This document shows positions 1 to 9,884 of a DNA stretch of 56,648 bases, one piece after another. The stretch covers positions 1 to 56,648 of the forward strand of contig WJIN01000269.1 of assembly GCA_014730295.1 (NCBI GenBank), given 5' to 3'. This DNA is from Promethearchaeota archaeon. Lineage in GTDB: Archaea; Asgardarchaeota; Lokiarchaeia; Sigynarchaeales; SOKP01. The notes below the pieces were generated by a model that was not told the DNA's origin, did not search any database, and saw nothing but the letters and a program-made list of their open reading frames with translations. Position 1 is the stretch's first letter. Every line of letters starts with the position of its first letter. Position numbers and translations under genes: made by a program.

Positions 1-1
1 A

Positions 2-1321
2 TATCCTAATGTACACGGGGTGAGGAGTAATGGAATCAATTTGGACGAGAACACCCCAACGATGATAAAATCTTTGCGAAGACGAGGATGGCATACCGCA
101 GCTATCGGCAAGATACACCACCAATATTGGATGGCACCTTTTAAACATCGCTATAAGTCTTATGAGGGCTTGGTGGAGTGGGCAAAGGAAGAAGTGACCT
201 CAGAGAATTTTCCGAGTCCGTATTATGGTTATGAAGAAGTCGAGGTGGTCTCTGGTAATGGGTCTATTTGCGCGGGACATTATCTTGAATGGCTGGAAGA
301 AAAATCCCCAAATGAAGCTGAAAAAATGAAAAAGAAAGTAGTAAACTATGATAATTTATTTAGCCTCTATTGCGACCCAATCCCAGCGGACCTTTATAAC
401 ACAACTTATGTGAAAGATAGGACTATCGCCTTTCTGGAACGACATGCCAATGGAAATTATGGGGATAAGCCGTTCTATTTACATTGTTCCTTCCCAGATC
501 CCCATTATCCATTATATCCTCCCAAAGAATATCAAAAGATGTATAACCCAGAGGAAATCGAACTTCCTCCAAGTTTTAATGACATTAAAGAACTCTATGA
601 TCATGAGTATTTGGCCCCATTACTTGAAAAACCTCCCTTCAAAAAAGCTTTTCTAAGGGAATCTTCTGAAGAAGAAGTTAAAAATATTACTGCCTTAACA
701 TATGCTTCAATCTCGTATGTAGATTTCTGCATTGGTCAAATTCTCGCGGCATTAGAAAAGTTAGGATATTCCAACAATACTACGGTTTTATTTTCCAGTG
801 ATCATGGAGATCTTATGGGAGATCACGGTTTATTGTTTAAGGGACCATGCCCATTCAACGGCGTACTACAGATACCTCTTATATGGAAAGTTCCCGAACT
901 CTCTAAAGGATCGATATGTGATTCCTTGGTAAGTACTATAGACCTCCCAAAGACAATTTTAAGTATTTTAGGCATTAAAGAACGCTATCATCCCCCAGAT
1001 ATGCAAGGATTTGATATTTCGCCAATTTTGAATGATCCTAAAGTTAGCATTCGGGACTCGGTTTTTATCGAAAATGATGAGGAGATTGGACCATTGGAGT
1101 CAAGGTTAAGACATTTAATCACCAAGGATTACAAATTAACTGTATATGAAACTGCCCCAGAATTTGGAGATTTATATGATCGAAACAATGATCCCTATGA
1201 GTTAAACAATCTATGGAATGATTCATCATATAGAGATATACGTTGTAAATTGCTTAACCAATGTCTAAGGGAAAACTTGAAAGCCCAGACAAAATTTCCA
1301 AAACGTATAGCGGGTAGTTGA
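2..1321 (+). CDS. Type I sulfatase, 5' end cut by window
   Basis: Sulfatase of the alkaline-phosphatase superfamily, predicted to hydrolyse a sulfate ester. The reading frame is open from base 2 (YPNVHGVRSNG), and this matches the interior of the next gene, so the true start and the nucleophile segment lie outside the window; the GTG at 20 is not a start. Visible family signatures are HCSFPDPHYP in the middle and SSDHGDLMGDHG, the metal-binding Asp-His segment, near the C-terminal third. It is a close tandem paralogue of the gene 150 bases downstream: the same blocks occur in the same order and both proteins end in FPKRIAG. The substrate cannot be read from the sequence; a sulfated sugar is plausible given the nearby GH4 and GH38 enzymes. 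No signal peptide can be assessed because the N-terminus is missing. Confidence 0.9.
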   Translation, partial: YPNVHGVRSNGINLDENTPTMIKSLRRRGWHTAAIGKIHHQYWMAPFKHRYKSYEGLVEWAKEEVTSENFPSPYYGYEEVEVVSGNGSICAGHYLEWLEEKSPNEAEKMKKKVVNYDNLFSLYCDPIPADLYNTTYVKDRTIAFLERHANGNYGDKPFYLHCSFPDPHYPLYPPKEYQKMYNPEEIELPPSFNDIKELYDHEYLAPLLEKPPFKKAFLRESSEEEVKNITALTYASISYVDFCIGQILAALEKLGYSNNTTVLFSSDHGDLMGDHGLLFKGPCPFNGVLQIPLIWKVPELSKGSICDSLVSTIDLPKTILSILGIKERYHPPDMQGFDISPILNDPKVSIRDSVFIENDEEIGPLESRLRHLITKDYKLTVYETAPEFGDLYDRNNDPYELNNLWNDSSYRDIRCKLLNQCLRENLKAQTKFPKRIAGS

Positions 1322-1470
1322 GAAAATAATTGATTTAATCATCTCAAAAATTCTTAATCTTTTCTTTAATAATTTGATTAATCTTGTTATGAAATAAGAC
1401 AAACTTAAAATAATATAAGCTCAAATTCTATATCATAATTAACGGATAATTGTCTAAGAGAATTTGAGAA

Positions 1471-3012
1471 ATGAGTGAAAAATATAATGTACTTTTTATA
1501 ATTTCAGATCAACATCGAGCAGATCATCTGAGTTGTGCGGGAAATGAGGTATTAAAGACACCAAATCTTGACAAATTAGCTTCCCAAGGTGTAAGATTCA
1601 CTAATGCTTTTTGTACAAACCCCATGTGTATGCCAAACCGAGCTACATTACTTACAGGACTCTATCCAAATGCTCATGGCGTTCGCAGTAATGGAATGAT
1701 TATGTCAAGGGATATTCCGACTATTACGGACACCTTAGTTGATAAGGGATGGCATACAGCGGCATTTGGAAAACTACACCATCAATTTAATACCCCTCCG
1801 TATAGAATTGAAGATAAATCTGCTGAATCATTTCATGATTGGGTATTTCCTAAAAAAGGCGAGTATCCGGTTCGAGAAAACTTCCCGATTCCCTATTACG
1901 GGTATCAAGAAGTTGAAACTGTGATTGGTCATGGACCATGTCTAACTGGACATTATATGAATTGGTTGGAAGAAAGATCTTCTGAGTTGGCAGAATCAAT
2001 GCGAGAAAGATGGGATGATATTGATAATTTTTTTTCTGTATTCTGTGAGCATGACTTGCCTACGGATCTCTACTCTACAAAATATGTGGAAGAACGCACC
2101 ATAGCTTTTTTGGAGCGCCATGCCAGAGGTGAATATGGAGATAAACCTTTTTATGTTCATTGTTCTTTTCCCGATCCACATCAACCTGTCTGTCCACCAG
2201 GAAAATATCGAGAGCTTTATAATCCCGATGATGTGTCCTTACCAGATAATTTCGATGATATAGAGAATTTACATAAACATCCCTTTTTAGCTCCCTATCT
2301 TAATGTTTTTCCAGGAGCGATGCTCAGAGAAACTAATGAAAAAGAGGTAAAACAATTTATTGCGTGGACCTACGGCACGATTGCATTAATAGACCATAGT
2401 ATAGGACAGATTTTAGCCTCTTTGGATAAGTTGGGATATGCTGACAATACGATTGTGATTTATACGAGTGACCATGGAGATTTAATGGGAGAACATGGAT
2501 TACTTTTCAAAGGACCAGCCCCGTTTGAAGGAGTATTCAATATTCCATTAATTTTTCGTGCCCCAGAAATCAAGACTAACGTAACCACGGACGCTCTGAT
2601 TGCCTCTATAGATCTCCCAAAAACTATTTTAAGTATGTTAGATATTCGAGAACGATACCATCCCCCCGACATACAAGGAAAAGACTATACCGAAGTTTTA
2701 AGGAATCCTTCAAAAGAAGTAAAGGATAGCATTCTTATTGAAAATGATGAAGAAGTTGGTCCAAAAGGTCCGCTTTATGTCAGATTGCGACATTTAATTA
2801 CCAAACATTATAAACTTACGGTTTATGAGGATAAAGATAAAAATTTGGAAGATTATGGAGACCTTTTTAACCGAAAGGAAGATCCCGAGGAATTAAATAA
2901 TTTGTGGTTTAAGGATGATATAGAAAGTCTTAAATTAAGGTTGGTAAATAAAATGCTCCATAAAAGCCTTCAAGCCCAATCTCGCTTCCCAAAACGGATA
3001 GCGGGGACATAA
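1471..3012 (+). CDS. Type I sulfatase (Cys-type), tandem paralogue
   Basis: Complete sulfatase of 513 residues, starting directly with the first beta strand (NVLFIISDQH) and with no signal peptide, so probably cytosolic. D13-Q14 are predicted metal ligands. C53-M-P-N-R57 fits the CxPxR motif in which Cys is converted to formylglycine. D334-H335 in the SDHGDLMGEHG block complete the metal site. Established knowledge: Cys-type sulfatases need a maturation enzyme, and in anaerobes this is usually the radical-SAM anSME; none is encoded in this window. The C-terminal half carries the HCSFPDPH block seen in phosphonate monoester hydrolase and choline-sulfatase-like members. It is a duplicate of the preceding gene. 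The sulfatase call is firm; the substrate is unknown. Confidence 0.93.
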   Translation: MSEKYNVLFIISDQHRADHLSCAGNEVLKTPNLDKLASQGVRFTNAFCTNPMCMPNRATLLTGLYPNAHGVRSNGMIMSRDIPTITDTLVDKGWHTAAFGKLHHQFNTPPYRIEDKSAESFHDWVFPKKGEYPVRENFPIPYYGYQEVETVIGHGPCLTGHYMNWLEERSSELAESMRERWDDIDNFFSVFCEHDLPTDLYSTKYVEERTIAFLERHARGEYGDKPFYVHCSFPDPHQPVCPPGKYRELYNPDDVSLPDNFDDIENLHKHPFLAPYLNVFPGAMLRETNEKEVKQFIAWTYGTIALIDHSIGQILASLDKLGYADNTIVIYTSDHGDLMGEHGLLFKGPAPFEGVFNIPLIFRAPEIKTNVTTDALIASIDLPKTILSMLDIRERYHPPDIQGKDYTEVLRNPSKEVKDSILIENDEEVGPKGPLYVRLRHLITKHYKLTVYEDKDKNLEDYGDLFNRKEDPEELNNLWFKDDIESLKLRLVNKMLHKSLQAQSRFPKRIAGT

Positions 3013-3149
3013 GCTTTATCACTCTTTTTTGCAGAGTCTTTTCTTAGGATATCTTTCTTTTGATAGAACTCAGTTATTTAAGATCTACTCTTTTTCTCAC
3101 TAACAAAAAAAGACAAGTTTTAAAAACAATTGGATCATAAACTTAGTTT

Positions 3150-4448
3150 ATGAAATCTAATACTTCGAAGGTTTTACTTTCTCCCATAAAATCTAATTAT
3201 TATAAAGTAATTCAGAAATCTTTTGATACATTTGGAGGTCTCGAATCTTTGATTAAAGGAAAGGTTTTTATCAAATTTAACGGAACGATGCAGTTCAAGA
3301 GTGCTATAACAGATCCGGAACTTATATTATCCATAATTCAAGTTATACAGGACTTTTCATCTCCTACACAAATCTATGTAATGGAAAACCCTGCGGTGGC
3401 AACATTTAGTCGTATTGTATTTCAAATAGAAGATTTATCAAAGCGAGTGAAACAACTCGGAGCAAAGCCTCTCTATTTGGATGAGGAAAAATCCACTAAT
3501 GTGAATTTTGAAGGAAAAGTTCTTGATAAACCTATTCCTATTCCTAAGATCCTTTACGAAAATTTAATAGAACATAAAGATCAGAATACCTACATTAATG
3601 TAGCTAAATTAAAGGCGCATGTCTTATCCGAAATGACGTGTTGTATTAAAAACCAGCATGGACTACTTTATGACGAGGATAAAATGTATAATCATCATCT
3701 AATTCATGAAAAAATGGTTGATATCATGAATCTTTTTAAACCCGATTTTAATATCGTGGATGCCAGTTCAGTGGTAAATTATGGTCCTATGGCAATATTC
3801 GAAGACTGGGAGGTTCCTATGAATTTAATTATATCTGGCAAAGATCCCGTGGCTGTGGATACGATATGCTCTGATTTAATTGGGATTGATGATGTGAAGC
3901 ATGTCCGTTTAGCTGCAGAGCGTGGGTTCGGTATCGATAACCGCGAAAATATAGAAGTATTACCTTCTGAAGATTTGATTGATCAATATCATGTCAAATT
4001 GGAGCATAAAGACATTCCCAAACCCATTCCCCCATCCGTTAAAGTCTTTAAAGGAAAAGAAAAAGCTTGCAAAAGTGGTTGTTCTTTTCTCGAACCTGTT
4101 TTTATGTGGTTTGGAAATCAAACTGAATTATCCGAATGTATCGGAATTTATGGGAAAGGACATAATATAGCGGAATTGGAAAACTATAAGGGCCCGTTTA
4201 TCGTGAATGGACCATGCGCGATTGAAGAACTCCAAGATTATTTTACAAAGAGACAAAAAACGGAGGATATTGAAGTCCATTATATTAGTGAACACCTGAA
4301 TATAGCCGAGGTTGGCACGGCAATCAGAAATGCTATGAAAATTCCAATATCAGAATTAAAGGATTTACTCCCTTGCAGTTTGTTACGAATGGTTGCCTTG
4401 ATGTTTTGGGCGAAATTAAAAGGAGGGAAATTCATTTCCATACGTTAG
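3150..4448 (+). CDS. DUF362 domain protein
   Basis: A 432-residue protein with the DUF362 layout: an N-terminal block ending KGKVFIKFNGT, a middle block with YINVAKLKAH and CCIKNQHGLL, and the late block DPVAVDTICSDLIG, which is the clearest family signature. DUF362 proteins are cytosolic and of unsettled function; some carry ferredoxin domains, but this one has no CxxCxxC cluster. The C-terminal part (about 300-432) has scattered cysteines (CKSGC) and is not typical of the minimal domain. It lies 137 bases after the sulfatase on the same strand, so co-transcription is possible but not shown. The family assignment is confident; no reaction can be named. Confidence 0.82.
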   Translation: MKSNTSKVLLSPIKSNYYKVIQKSFDTFGGLESLIKGKVFIKFNGTMQFKSAITDPELILSIIQVIQDFSSPTQIYVMENPAVATFSRIVFQIEDLSKRVKQLGAKPLYLDEEKSTNVNFEGKVLDKPIPIPKILYENLIEHKDQNTYINVAKLKAHVLSEMTCCIKNQHGLLYDEDKMYNHHLIHEKMVDIMNLFKPDFNIVDASSVVNYGPMAIFEDWEVPMNLIISGKDPVAVDTICSDLIGIDDVKHVRLAAERGFGIDNRENIEVLPSEDLIDQYHVKLEHKDIPKPIPPSVKVFKGKEKACKSGCSFLEPVFMWFGNQTELSECIGIYGKGHNIAELENYKGPFIVNGPCAIEELQDYFTKRQKTEDIEVHYISEHLNIAEVGTAIRNAMKIPISELKDLLPCSLLRMVALMFWAKLKGGKFISIR

Positions 4449-4487
4449 TCTAATACAGCAATGTAAAAGGAAAATTTTATACTGGAA

Positions 4488-4497
4488 GATATAAATA
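4488..4497 (+). promoter_or_regulatory. Candidate TATA box for the receptor-like gene
   Basis: The element gatataaata sits about 90 bases before the ATG at 4586, in the gap after the DUF362 gene. Spacing predicts transcription starting near 4515-4520 and a leader of roughly 70 bases. Motif-based inference only. Confidence 0.4.
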
Positions 4498-4585
4498 GTT
4501 GACTTTATTAATTATTTATGAAAAGTATTTATTTTTATTATAAGGGTAACTCATAAGAGTACAATAATTAATTAACGGGGATTTT

Positions 4586-6856
4586 ATGAAGAAATTTAAT
4601 AAGTATATAATAATCATTTTGATGGTCTTTTTTATGGGTTTTTTCTCTATACTAAGCTATACTATTAATTCACAAGCCCAATCGGCTGAATTTGTCTATA
4701 ATACTTCAGCTAGATTTGATATTTTGGAGTATGCTGAGGGAGCAAATTTTGGGGAAAATTTAAATAAAATAGAATTAACACTTCCGTCAGAAGATAAATG
4801 GAATCTAACTAGAATTGGTATAAATTTTACAGATATAGAGTATGAGAGGGGTATATTTATTGGCGAAGACACAATTCTTGAAAATACTTATTATCCAATG
4901 ATAAAGTCTGTTCAGTCTCTTGCAGTTCAAATAAAATTGACATCTACTACAAAAATTTTTGGTGCTTATATATATGGGGATGCAGATAGTCCTTCGGGGT
5001 CAGATTCTATTTATTTTCAATTAAGAGGCTACGATAGCCAAAATAATATACCAAATTCAACGATCTACGCTGGTGAAACCCTTAATTTAAATATTTCAAC
5101 TGTTTCCAATTGGTACTATCAAAAATTCGATACGGCAATAGAATTATCCAAAGGAAATTATTCTTTAGTAATGGATGTTCAAAATATTCAGACGGGGACA
5201 TCAATTTATAAATGGTATTACAATGATATAAATCCAAAATATCCAGATTTATTTAGATCTATTGAATCCAGCAATACTTGGAATACTATTAATGAATCAA
5301 CTTTTCTTTATAAATTAGATCAAACCAAATTAAATGATTTTTACCCAACGGAAATAAATATGTCTGTTAAAATAGGGGATGATTACCATCCAGTAGATAA
5401 TATTACTAATAAAGGAGAGGGAAAATTGAATTTGACAGATATAAATTATTCCTCTGATAACAGCAATCCAATATCTATTGAGGTCTTTAATAATCAATCA
5501 AGTCCACTGCTTTTTAATATCACCTACTTCACAAGATTTTCTAAAAATTTGCATTCTATCGGAACCAGCACTATAAAAGCTTCTGATGATTTTATCAATT
5601 GGACTTTAAACCCTCAGATTATAAATTGTGACTGCAATAATTCAATTAGATTTGATTATCCAAATAATTGGGAAGATCCACGTATTTTTAGAGATGGCGT
5701 GGATATCACTATTAATTGTACAATTGACACAAATGAAAAATATTTAGAGATACCAGACAATGAAATAAAAGATGCCAGTTGGGAAATAAAATCGGCGTCA
5801 AGAAAAGTAGATTTTTCAATTACTTATGGTTCCCTATCTCTTGAGCCTTTACAAGATATGCAATTTTCAGTAAGCCCACCTTCAATACAAGGGAATCTTA
5901 CATTCATTTTATACGATCCAGATGGGTTTCTAGAATATCAAGAACTTAAGTCTGTTGTTTCTACATCTACCAGCTTTTTATATCAAATACCTGAAAATCC
6001 CCTTAGGGGTATTCATAAAGCCTATATTATATGGAATAATGCCACAGATGCCGGCATAAAAATACAAGAATTCCAAGTCACTATTCCTTTCACCCTAGAT
6101 CCAATGGTAGTGATTACAATTGCTGTTGTCTCTGTGCTTGGATTAGCGGGAAGCATTTCTGCGTATCAAGTCTATAAGCGTGTGAAGGCTTCGAAAGAAC
6201 GACATCGTCAAAAAATTTATAATAAATATATGGATATCATTAATCTCCAATATATCTTAATTATTGACAAAAAATCGGGATTGGATGTATATCAGCAAAA
6301 ATTCACTGGAAAGGAATTGGACGCTACCTTAGTTTCAGGATTCTTAGATGCGATGAGATCCTTTGGTATCGAATTAACTAATTCTAAAGACCAAACCCAG
6401 ACGATTAAGCTGGAATTCCAAAACTCGAAAATCTTAATGACAGAATACAAAGAATTCCGTGTGATATTAATTATGGGTGAGAATCCGTCTGAGGATTTTC
6501 TCGAATCAATACGAGAACTTTCCCTTGAAATAGAAAAATATTATGGAGATGCGATACGGCAATTTCGAGGGGGAAGCATAAAAGAATTTAGAAATATTAA
6601 AAAGTTAGTTGACCACCATTTGAATACGTCTCTTATTTATCCATTGGAGATTGATGAAGGTGTTGAGATAAAACTCTCCTCTGAGGAGAAGTCAATAATA
6701 AACAGAGCTAAACAAATCATAAAAAAACGCAACGTAAATTACTTTTTTGTCAGTCATCTACTCGGTACTAAAGGGGGGTTCTCAGTCAAGGACGCAGAAA
6801 CAGTTCTCAAGCTAATTGAGAAAAAAATTTTCAAACAATATCAGAATTCACAATAA
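4586..6856 (+). CDS. Single-pass receptor-like protein with cytosolic longin-like tail
   Basis: A 756-residue membrane protein. Residues 1-32 form a signal peptide (KKFNKY then a long hydrophobic run). About 33-505 is an Asn/Ser/Thr-rich ectodomain with many NxS/T sequons and probable beta structure. Residues 508-530 are a transmembrane helix followed by a basic stretch (KRVKASKERHR). Residues 553-665 look like a longin-type fold: a strand QYILIIDKKSG, a turn, DVYQQKF, an amphipathic helix with LVSGFLDAM, then paired strands and a long helix. The last about 80 residues are helical and may be a small winged-helix-like unit (AKQIIKKRNVNYFFVSHLL). The topology is that of a receptor; the ligand is unknown. 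The longin call is by pattern, not by search. Confidence 0.75.
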   Translation: MKKFNKYIIIILMVFFMGFFSILSYTINSQAQSAEFVYNTSARFDILEYAEGANFGENLNKIELTLPSEDKWNLTRIGINFTDIEYERGIFIGEDTILENTYYPMIKSVQSLAVQIKLTSTTKIFGAYIYGDADSPSGSDSIYFQLRGYDSQNNIPNSTIYAGETLNLNISTVSNWYYQKFDTAIELSKGNYSLVMDVQNIQTGTSIYKWYYNDINPKYPDLFRSIESSNTWNTINESTFLYKLDQTKLNDFYPTEINMSVKIGDDYHPVDNITNKGEGKLNLTDINYSSDNSNPISIEVFNNQSSPLLFNITYFTRFSKNLHSIGTSTIKASDDFINWTLNPQIINCDCNNSIRFDYPNNWEDPRIFRDGVDITINCTIDTNEKYLEIPDNEIKDASWEIKSASRKVDFSITYGSLSLEPLQDMQFSVSPPSIQGNLTFILYDPDGFLEYQELKSVVSTSTSFLYQIPENPLRGIHKAYIIWNNATDAGIKIQEFQVTIPFTLDPMVVITIAVVSVLGLAGSISAYQVYKRVKASKERHRQKIYNKYMDIINLQYILIIDKKSGLDVYQQKFTGKELDATLVSGFLDAMRSFGIELTNSKDQTQTIKLEFQNSKILMTEYKEFRVILIMGENPSEDFLESIRELSLEIEKYYGDAIRQFRGGSIKEFRNIKKLVDHHLNTSLIYPLEIDEGVEIKLSSEEKSIINRAKQIIKKRNVNYFFVSHLLGTKGGFSVKDAETVLKLIEKKIFKQYQNSQ

Positions 6857-6864
6857 TTTTGCTT

Positions 6865-6874
6865 ATTTTTTTTT
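6865..6874 (+). terminator. Poly-T terminator
   Basis: An uninterrupted T-run lies 9-18 bases after the stop of the receptor-like gene, as is usual for archaeal transcription termination. No strong hairpin precedes it. Confidence 0.5.
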
Positions 6875-7021
6875 ATTAAGTGAAATAGGAAATCAAGACT
6901 GCTAAGTGTGATTTCCGATATTATATTGCTCTATTTGTATAGATCAGATGCGCAAGATTAGTTAGACTTTTATTTTCAAAACTCATCTAATTATCTATAT
7001 TCATCATAAAGGTCTTGTTTA

Positions 7022-7270
7022 ATGCAAATTCATTCCGATTTCAATATAAGGTTTAGACCCGAAAAATGTACAGGATGTCGCACGTGCCAATTAATCTGTT
7101 CTTTCACATACCATCATCAGTTTAATCCCGATTTGTCTCATATTCGAATTAAACATCCATATGGCCGAAAACCCAGCTTAAACATTTTGGAATCTTGTAA
7201 ACGATGTGGTTTATGTGTGGATCACTGTGTCTACGAGGCGCTCGAAATAGTGGAGGGAGATGATTTATGA
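7022..7270 (+). CDS. Dicluster [4Fe-4S] ferredoxin, AOR partner
   Basis: An 82-residue electron-transfer protein with two iron-sulfur motifs: CTGCRTCQLIC near residues 19-29 and CKRCGLCVDHC near residues 60-70, each CxxCxxCxxxC. Its stop overlaps the start of the aldehyde oxidoreductase gene by four bases (ATGA), so the two are almost certainly translationally coupled. By analogy with known AOR systems it should accept electrons released by aldehyde oxidation. It is cytosolic, with no signal peptide. The family call is firm; the specific redox partner downstream is not visible here. Confidence 0.88.
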   Translation: MQIHSDFNIRFRPEKCTGCRTCQLICSFTYHHQFNPDLSHIRIKHPYGRKPSLNILESCKRCGLCVDHCVYEALEIVEGDDL

Positions 7271-9168
7271 ATTGGTATGGTTATACGGGTCAAATCCTTG
7301 ATATCGATCTTTTAAGTGGAAATGTGATTGTTGAAGAAGAAGAGTTGGAGGATCTTGAGCAATTTATAGGCGGGATTGGGATGAATTGCAGACTTGCGGC
7401 GGAGCTTATCGAACCTCAAATCGAGCCGTTATCATCCGGAAACGTTATCATCATCGGCACGGGACCTTTAGTCGGAACCATTATGCCAGGCGCTTCTCGA
7501 ACGGTAGTGATGTCGAAGTTTCCCGCGACGGGTGCTATTGCCAATTCTTGTGGGAGTATGAGCTTTGGGTTTTATATGAAACAAGCGGGTTATGATCATA
7601 TTATTATCCGAGGACGGGCAGACAAACCGTGCTACTTACATATAAAGAATGATCAGATTCGGATTAGAGATGCTACCCATTTGTATGGTAAGGATATCGT
7701 GGAAGCTACCAATATCCTTAAACGGGAGCACGGAACCTCGGGAGTAATCGCGATTGGACAAGCAGGGGAAAATCTGGTGGTTTCTGCATTAGCCTTGATT
7801 GATAAAACTTCTACATTGGGTAGAGGGGGCCTTGGGGCAATAATGGGGTCAAAAAATCTAAAAGCGATTATCATCCAAGGTAATAAAGGAATTAGCATCG
7901 CACGTCCAAAAGAATTTATAAATCTTTATCGTAAGTTATATAGCCGCATTGTTAATTATCCTCAGCGTGAATCATGGCATGAACTGGGTATGCTACGCTC
8001 CTTACCGATTAATATGATTCTAACCGCTAAAGGGCAGAAAAAGAAGGCACAGCAATGTAATGAACGCACCTATCTGAAAAAAATTAAATTCCGACGGATG
8101 GCATGTCCCTCGTGTCCTATGGCTGATAAGGACCTTCTGGAACTTCAAGAGGGAAACTTTTCGGGACTGACTAATTATACCTCTTCTGTCATTAATCCCT
8201 TTCTTATGCTGACGCTCGATGGGCTGGAAACCTATGGTCAAGCCATAAAAGCGTTTGATTTAATAAATCGGTATGGTCTTGATTCTCTGACCATAACCGC
8301 ATTATTGGACTTTTTGGCAGCGATGAATGAGGAAGGAATTCTTACGGAAGCGGAAACGGGAGTAGATTGGAAACGGGATTATCATTCTTTAATACGTTTA
8401 ATTGAGATGTGTGCGTTTCGAGAAGAATTTGGAGATATTCTTGCGGGAGGGTGGAAAAACTTAGCGGAAACATACCCCGAACTTGATAAGAAAATGCTTG
8501 TTATCAAAGCTCTCGATGTAGTCTTCGAGCCACGTTTTTTACGAATGGGGACTATGGAGTTTGAGCAAGTAGTAAATCCAAAAGGCGCACATGTAGCCTC
8601 TGGAGGCTCTCCTACGTATGTAGGCGCGGGACATACGAAAGAAAAGTTTCGGCGGCATTTTGCTCGGATGGGAATTCCACAAGAAGCATATTCACGGTTA
8701 TTTAATCCTCCTAAACCGGAAATGGGGGTGGATGTAGGCCGATTGACGCGCTATTCCGAAGATTGGTATACGATTCTGACGAGTCTAGGTTTATGTGCTC
8801 GAGCCCAAATGAATCGGTTTTATAGTTTTGAGTCTATAGCGAAATTTTACAATGCTGCCACTGGATTTGATGTCACTCCAGAGCAGTTGAGAACCGCGGC
8901 GGAACGCACGTGGAATCTGTTGCGAATTCTTAATCAAAACGAAGGATTTTCCCGTGCTGACGATAAATTTCCTCCTGAATGGTTTAAACCCTTGAAATAT
9001 GGGGACCATAACCTAGAATTTAAAAATTTCGAAGGGGATGTAAAGATCACTCAAGAAATTGCCGAAACTCTGTTAGACAACTATTATGATGAGCGTGGGT
9101 GGGATCCAATTTCTGGAAATCCATCATCCGCAAAAATTAGAGAATTAAAACTTGAGGGATTCGATTAA
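7267..9168 (+). CDS. aor: Tungsten aldehyde:ferredoxin oxidoreductase family protein
   Basis: A 633-residue AOR-family enzyme; members oxidise aldehydes to acids with a tungsten bis-pyranopterin cofactor and one [4Fe-4S] cluster, passing electrons to ferredoxin. The N-terminus (GYTGQILDIDLLSG), GTGPLVGTIMPGASR and the glycine-rich GRGGLGAIMGSKNLKA block are standard AOR features. The expected cluster ligands are CxxCxxxC plus a late Cys. Seen here: C280-P-S-C283-P-M-A-D287, then C510 in SLGLC, so the third ligand position holds Asp instead of Cys. The gene overlaps its ferredoxin by four bases. The aldehyde preference cannot be told from sequence. Confidence 0.92.
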   Translation: MNWYGYTGQILDIDLLSGNVIVEEEELEDLEQFIGGIGMNCRLAAELIEPQIEPLSSGNVIIIGTGPLVGTIMPGASRTVVMSKFPATGAIANSCGSMSFGFYMKQAGYDHIIIRGRADKPCYLHIKNDQIRIRDATHLYGKDIVEATNILKREHGTSGVIAIGQAGENLVVSALALIDKTSTLGRGGLGAIMGSKNLKAIIIQGNKGISIARPKEFINLYRKLYSRIVNYPQRESWHELGMLRSLPINMILTAKGQKKKAQQCNERTYLKKIKFRRMACPSCPMADKDLLELQEGNFSGLTNYTSSVINPFLMLTLDGLETYGQAIKAFDLINRYGLDSLTITALLDFLAAMNEEGILTEAETGVDWKRDYHSLIRLIEMCAFREEFGDILAGGWKNLAETYPELDKKMLVIKALDVVFEPRFLRMGTMEFEQVVNPKGAHVASGGSPTYVGAGHTKEKFRRHFARMGIPQEAYSRLFNPPKPEMGVDVGRLTRYSEDWYTILTSLGLCARAQMNRFYSFESIAKFYNAATGFDVTPEQLRTAAERTWNLLRILNQNEGFSRADDKFPPEWFKPLKYGDHNLEFKNFEGDVKITQEIAETLLDNYYDERGWDPISGNPSSAKIRELKLEGFD

Positions 9169-9446
9169 TATTGAATTTCTCCCTTAATAAGCAAAATCTT
9201 TTATTCATTGGTTTTTTTCGATATTCCCCATCTTATCTTTCTATTAATTTAGCACAATAGATTATATTAGGATATCTCTCCATATAAAAATGAAGCTCGG
9301 ACTAAGTTACTCGAAATTCTTAAATACTCGAAAATTGTAAAGTTTATTATCTAAGAAAATAAAAAATAATAATAATTAAAAAACATCAATTTATTATTGT
9401 TATATACTAAACAGAATACAACTTATTGAAAAGAGTGGGAAAAAAT

Positions 9447-9713
9447 ATGGGTAAAGACGAACTTTTTGTTAAGAGAGTATTCGAAATAATAAACGAGCTT
9501 AAGATCCCCCTCATCGATGAGCGCGTGTATGATGATGTCAAAATTAGTTCTAAAAATGGCATTGTTCACGTGACATTTGAATTCGAAGAGGATGAGAGCG
9601 TAATTCGGGGCTTTCTCGGTTTAGCTGAATATTTCCATACGGTCATTATCAAGAGAGAAGATGAGTTTTTCATTCCACACGACTCGATGCTCTTCATTTT
9701 AAAGAACGCATAG
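9447..9713 (+). CDS. Small hypothetical protein
   Basis: An 88-residue protein not recognised. The ATG at 9447 (MGKDELF) is preferred over an in-frame TTG at 9426 because it is a normal start codon. It is acidic and mixed alpha/beta: helix (LFVKRVFEIINEL), strand (GIVHVTFEFEEDES), helix (IRGFLGLAEYFH), strand (TVIIKREDEFFIP). It has no signal peptide, membrane segment or Cys/His cluster, so a small soluble domain is likely. It stands alone between the AOR gene and a surface-protein gene on the other strand. Confidence 0.6.
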   Translation: MGKDELFVKRVFEIINELKIPLIDERVYDDVKISSKNGIVHVTFEFEEDESVIRGFLGLAEYFHTVIIKREDEFFIPHDSMLFILKNA

Positions 9714-9884
9714 ACATTAATAATTTATTCCATTAAGATAGTATTGCTAAAATTGGCTTTCCGTAATCCTTTTTATTTTTCTCTTTTTATGATTTTCTAA
9801 ATTATCTTTATATAAATTTTTAAGATTGTTTTATACAATTTAGTAGATTAAATATCTAAAAAAATAATAAAAGATTAGAGGATT

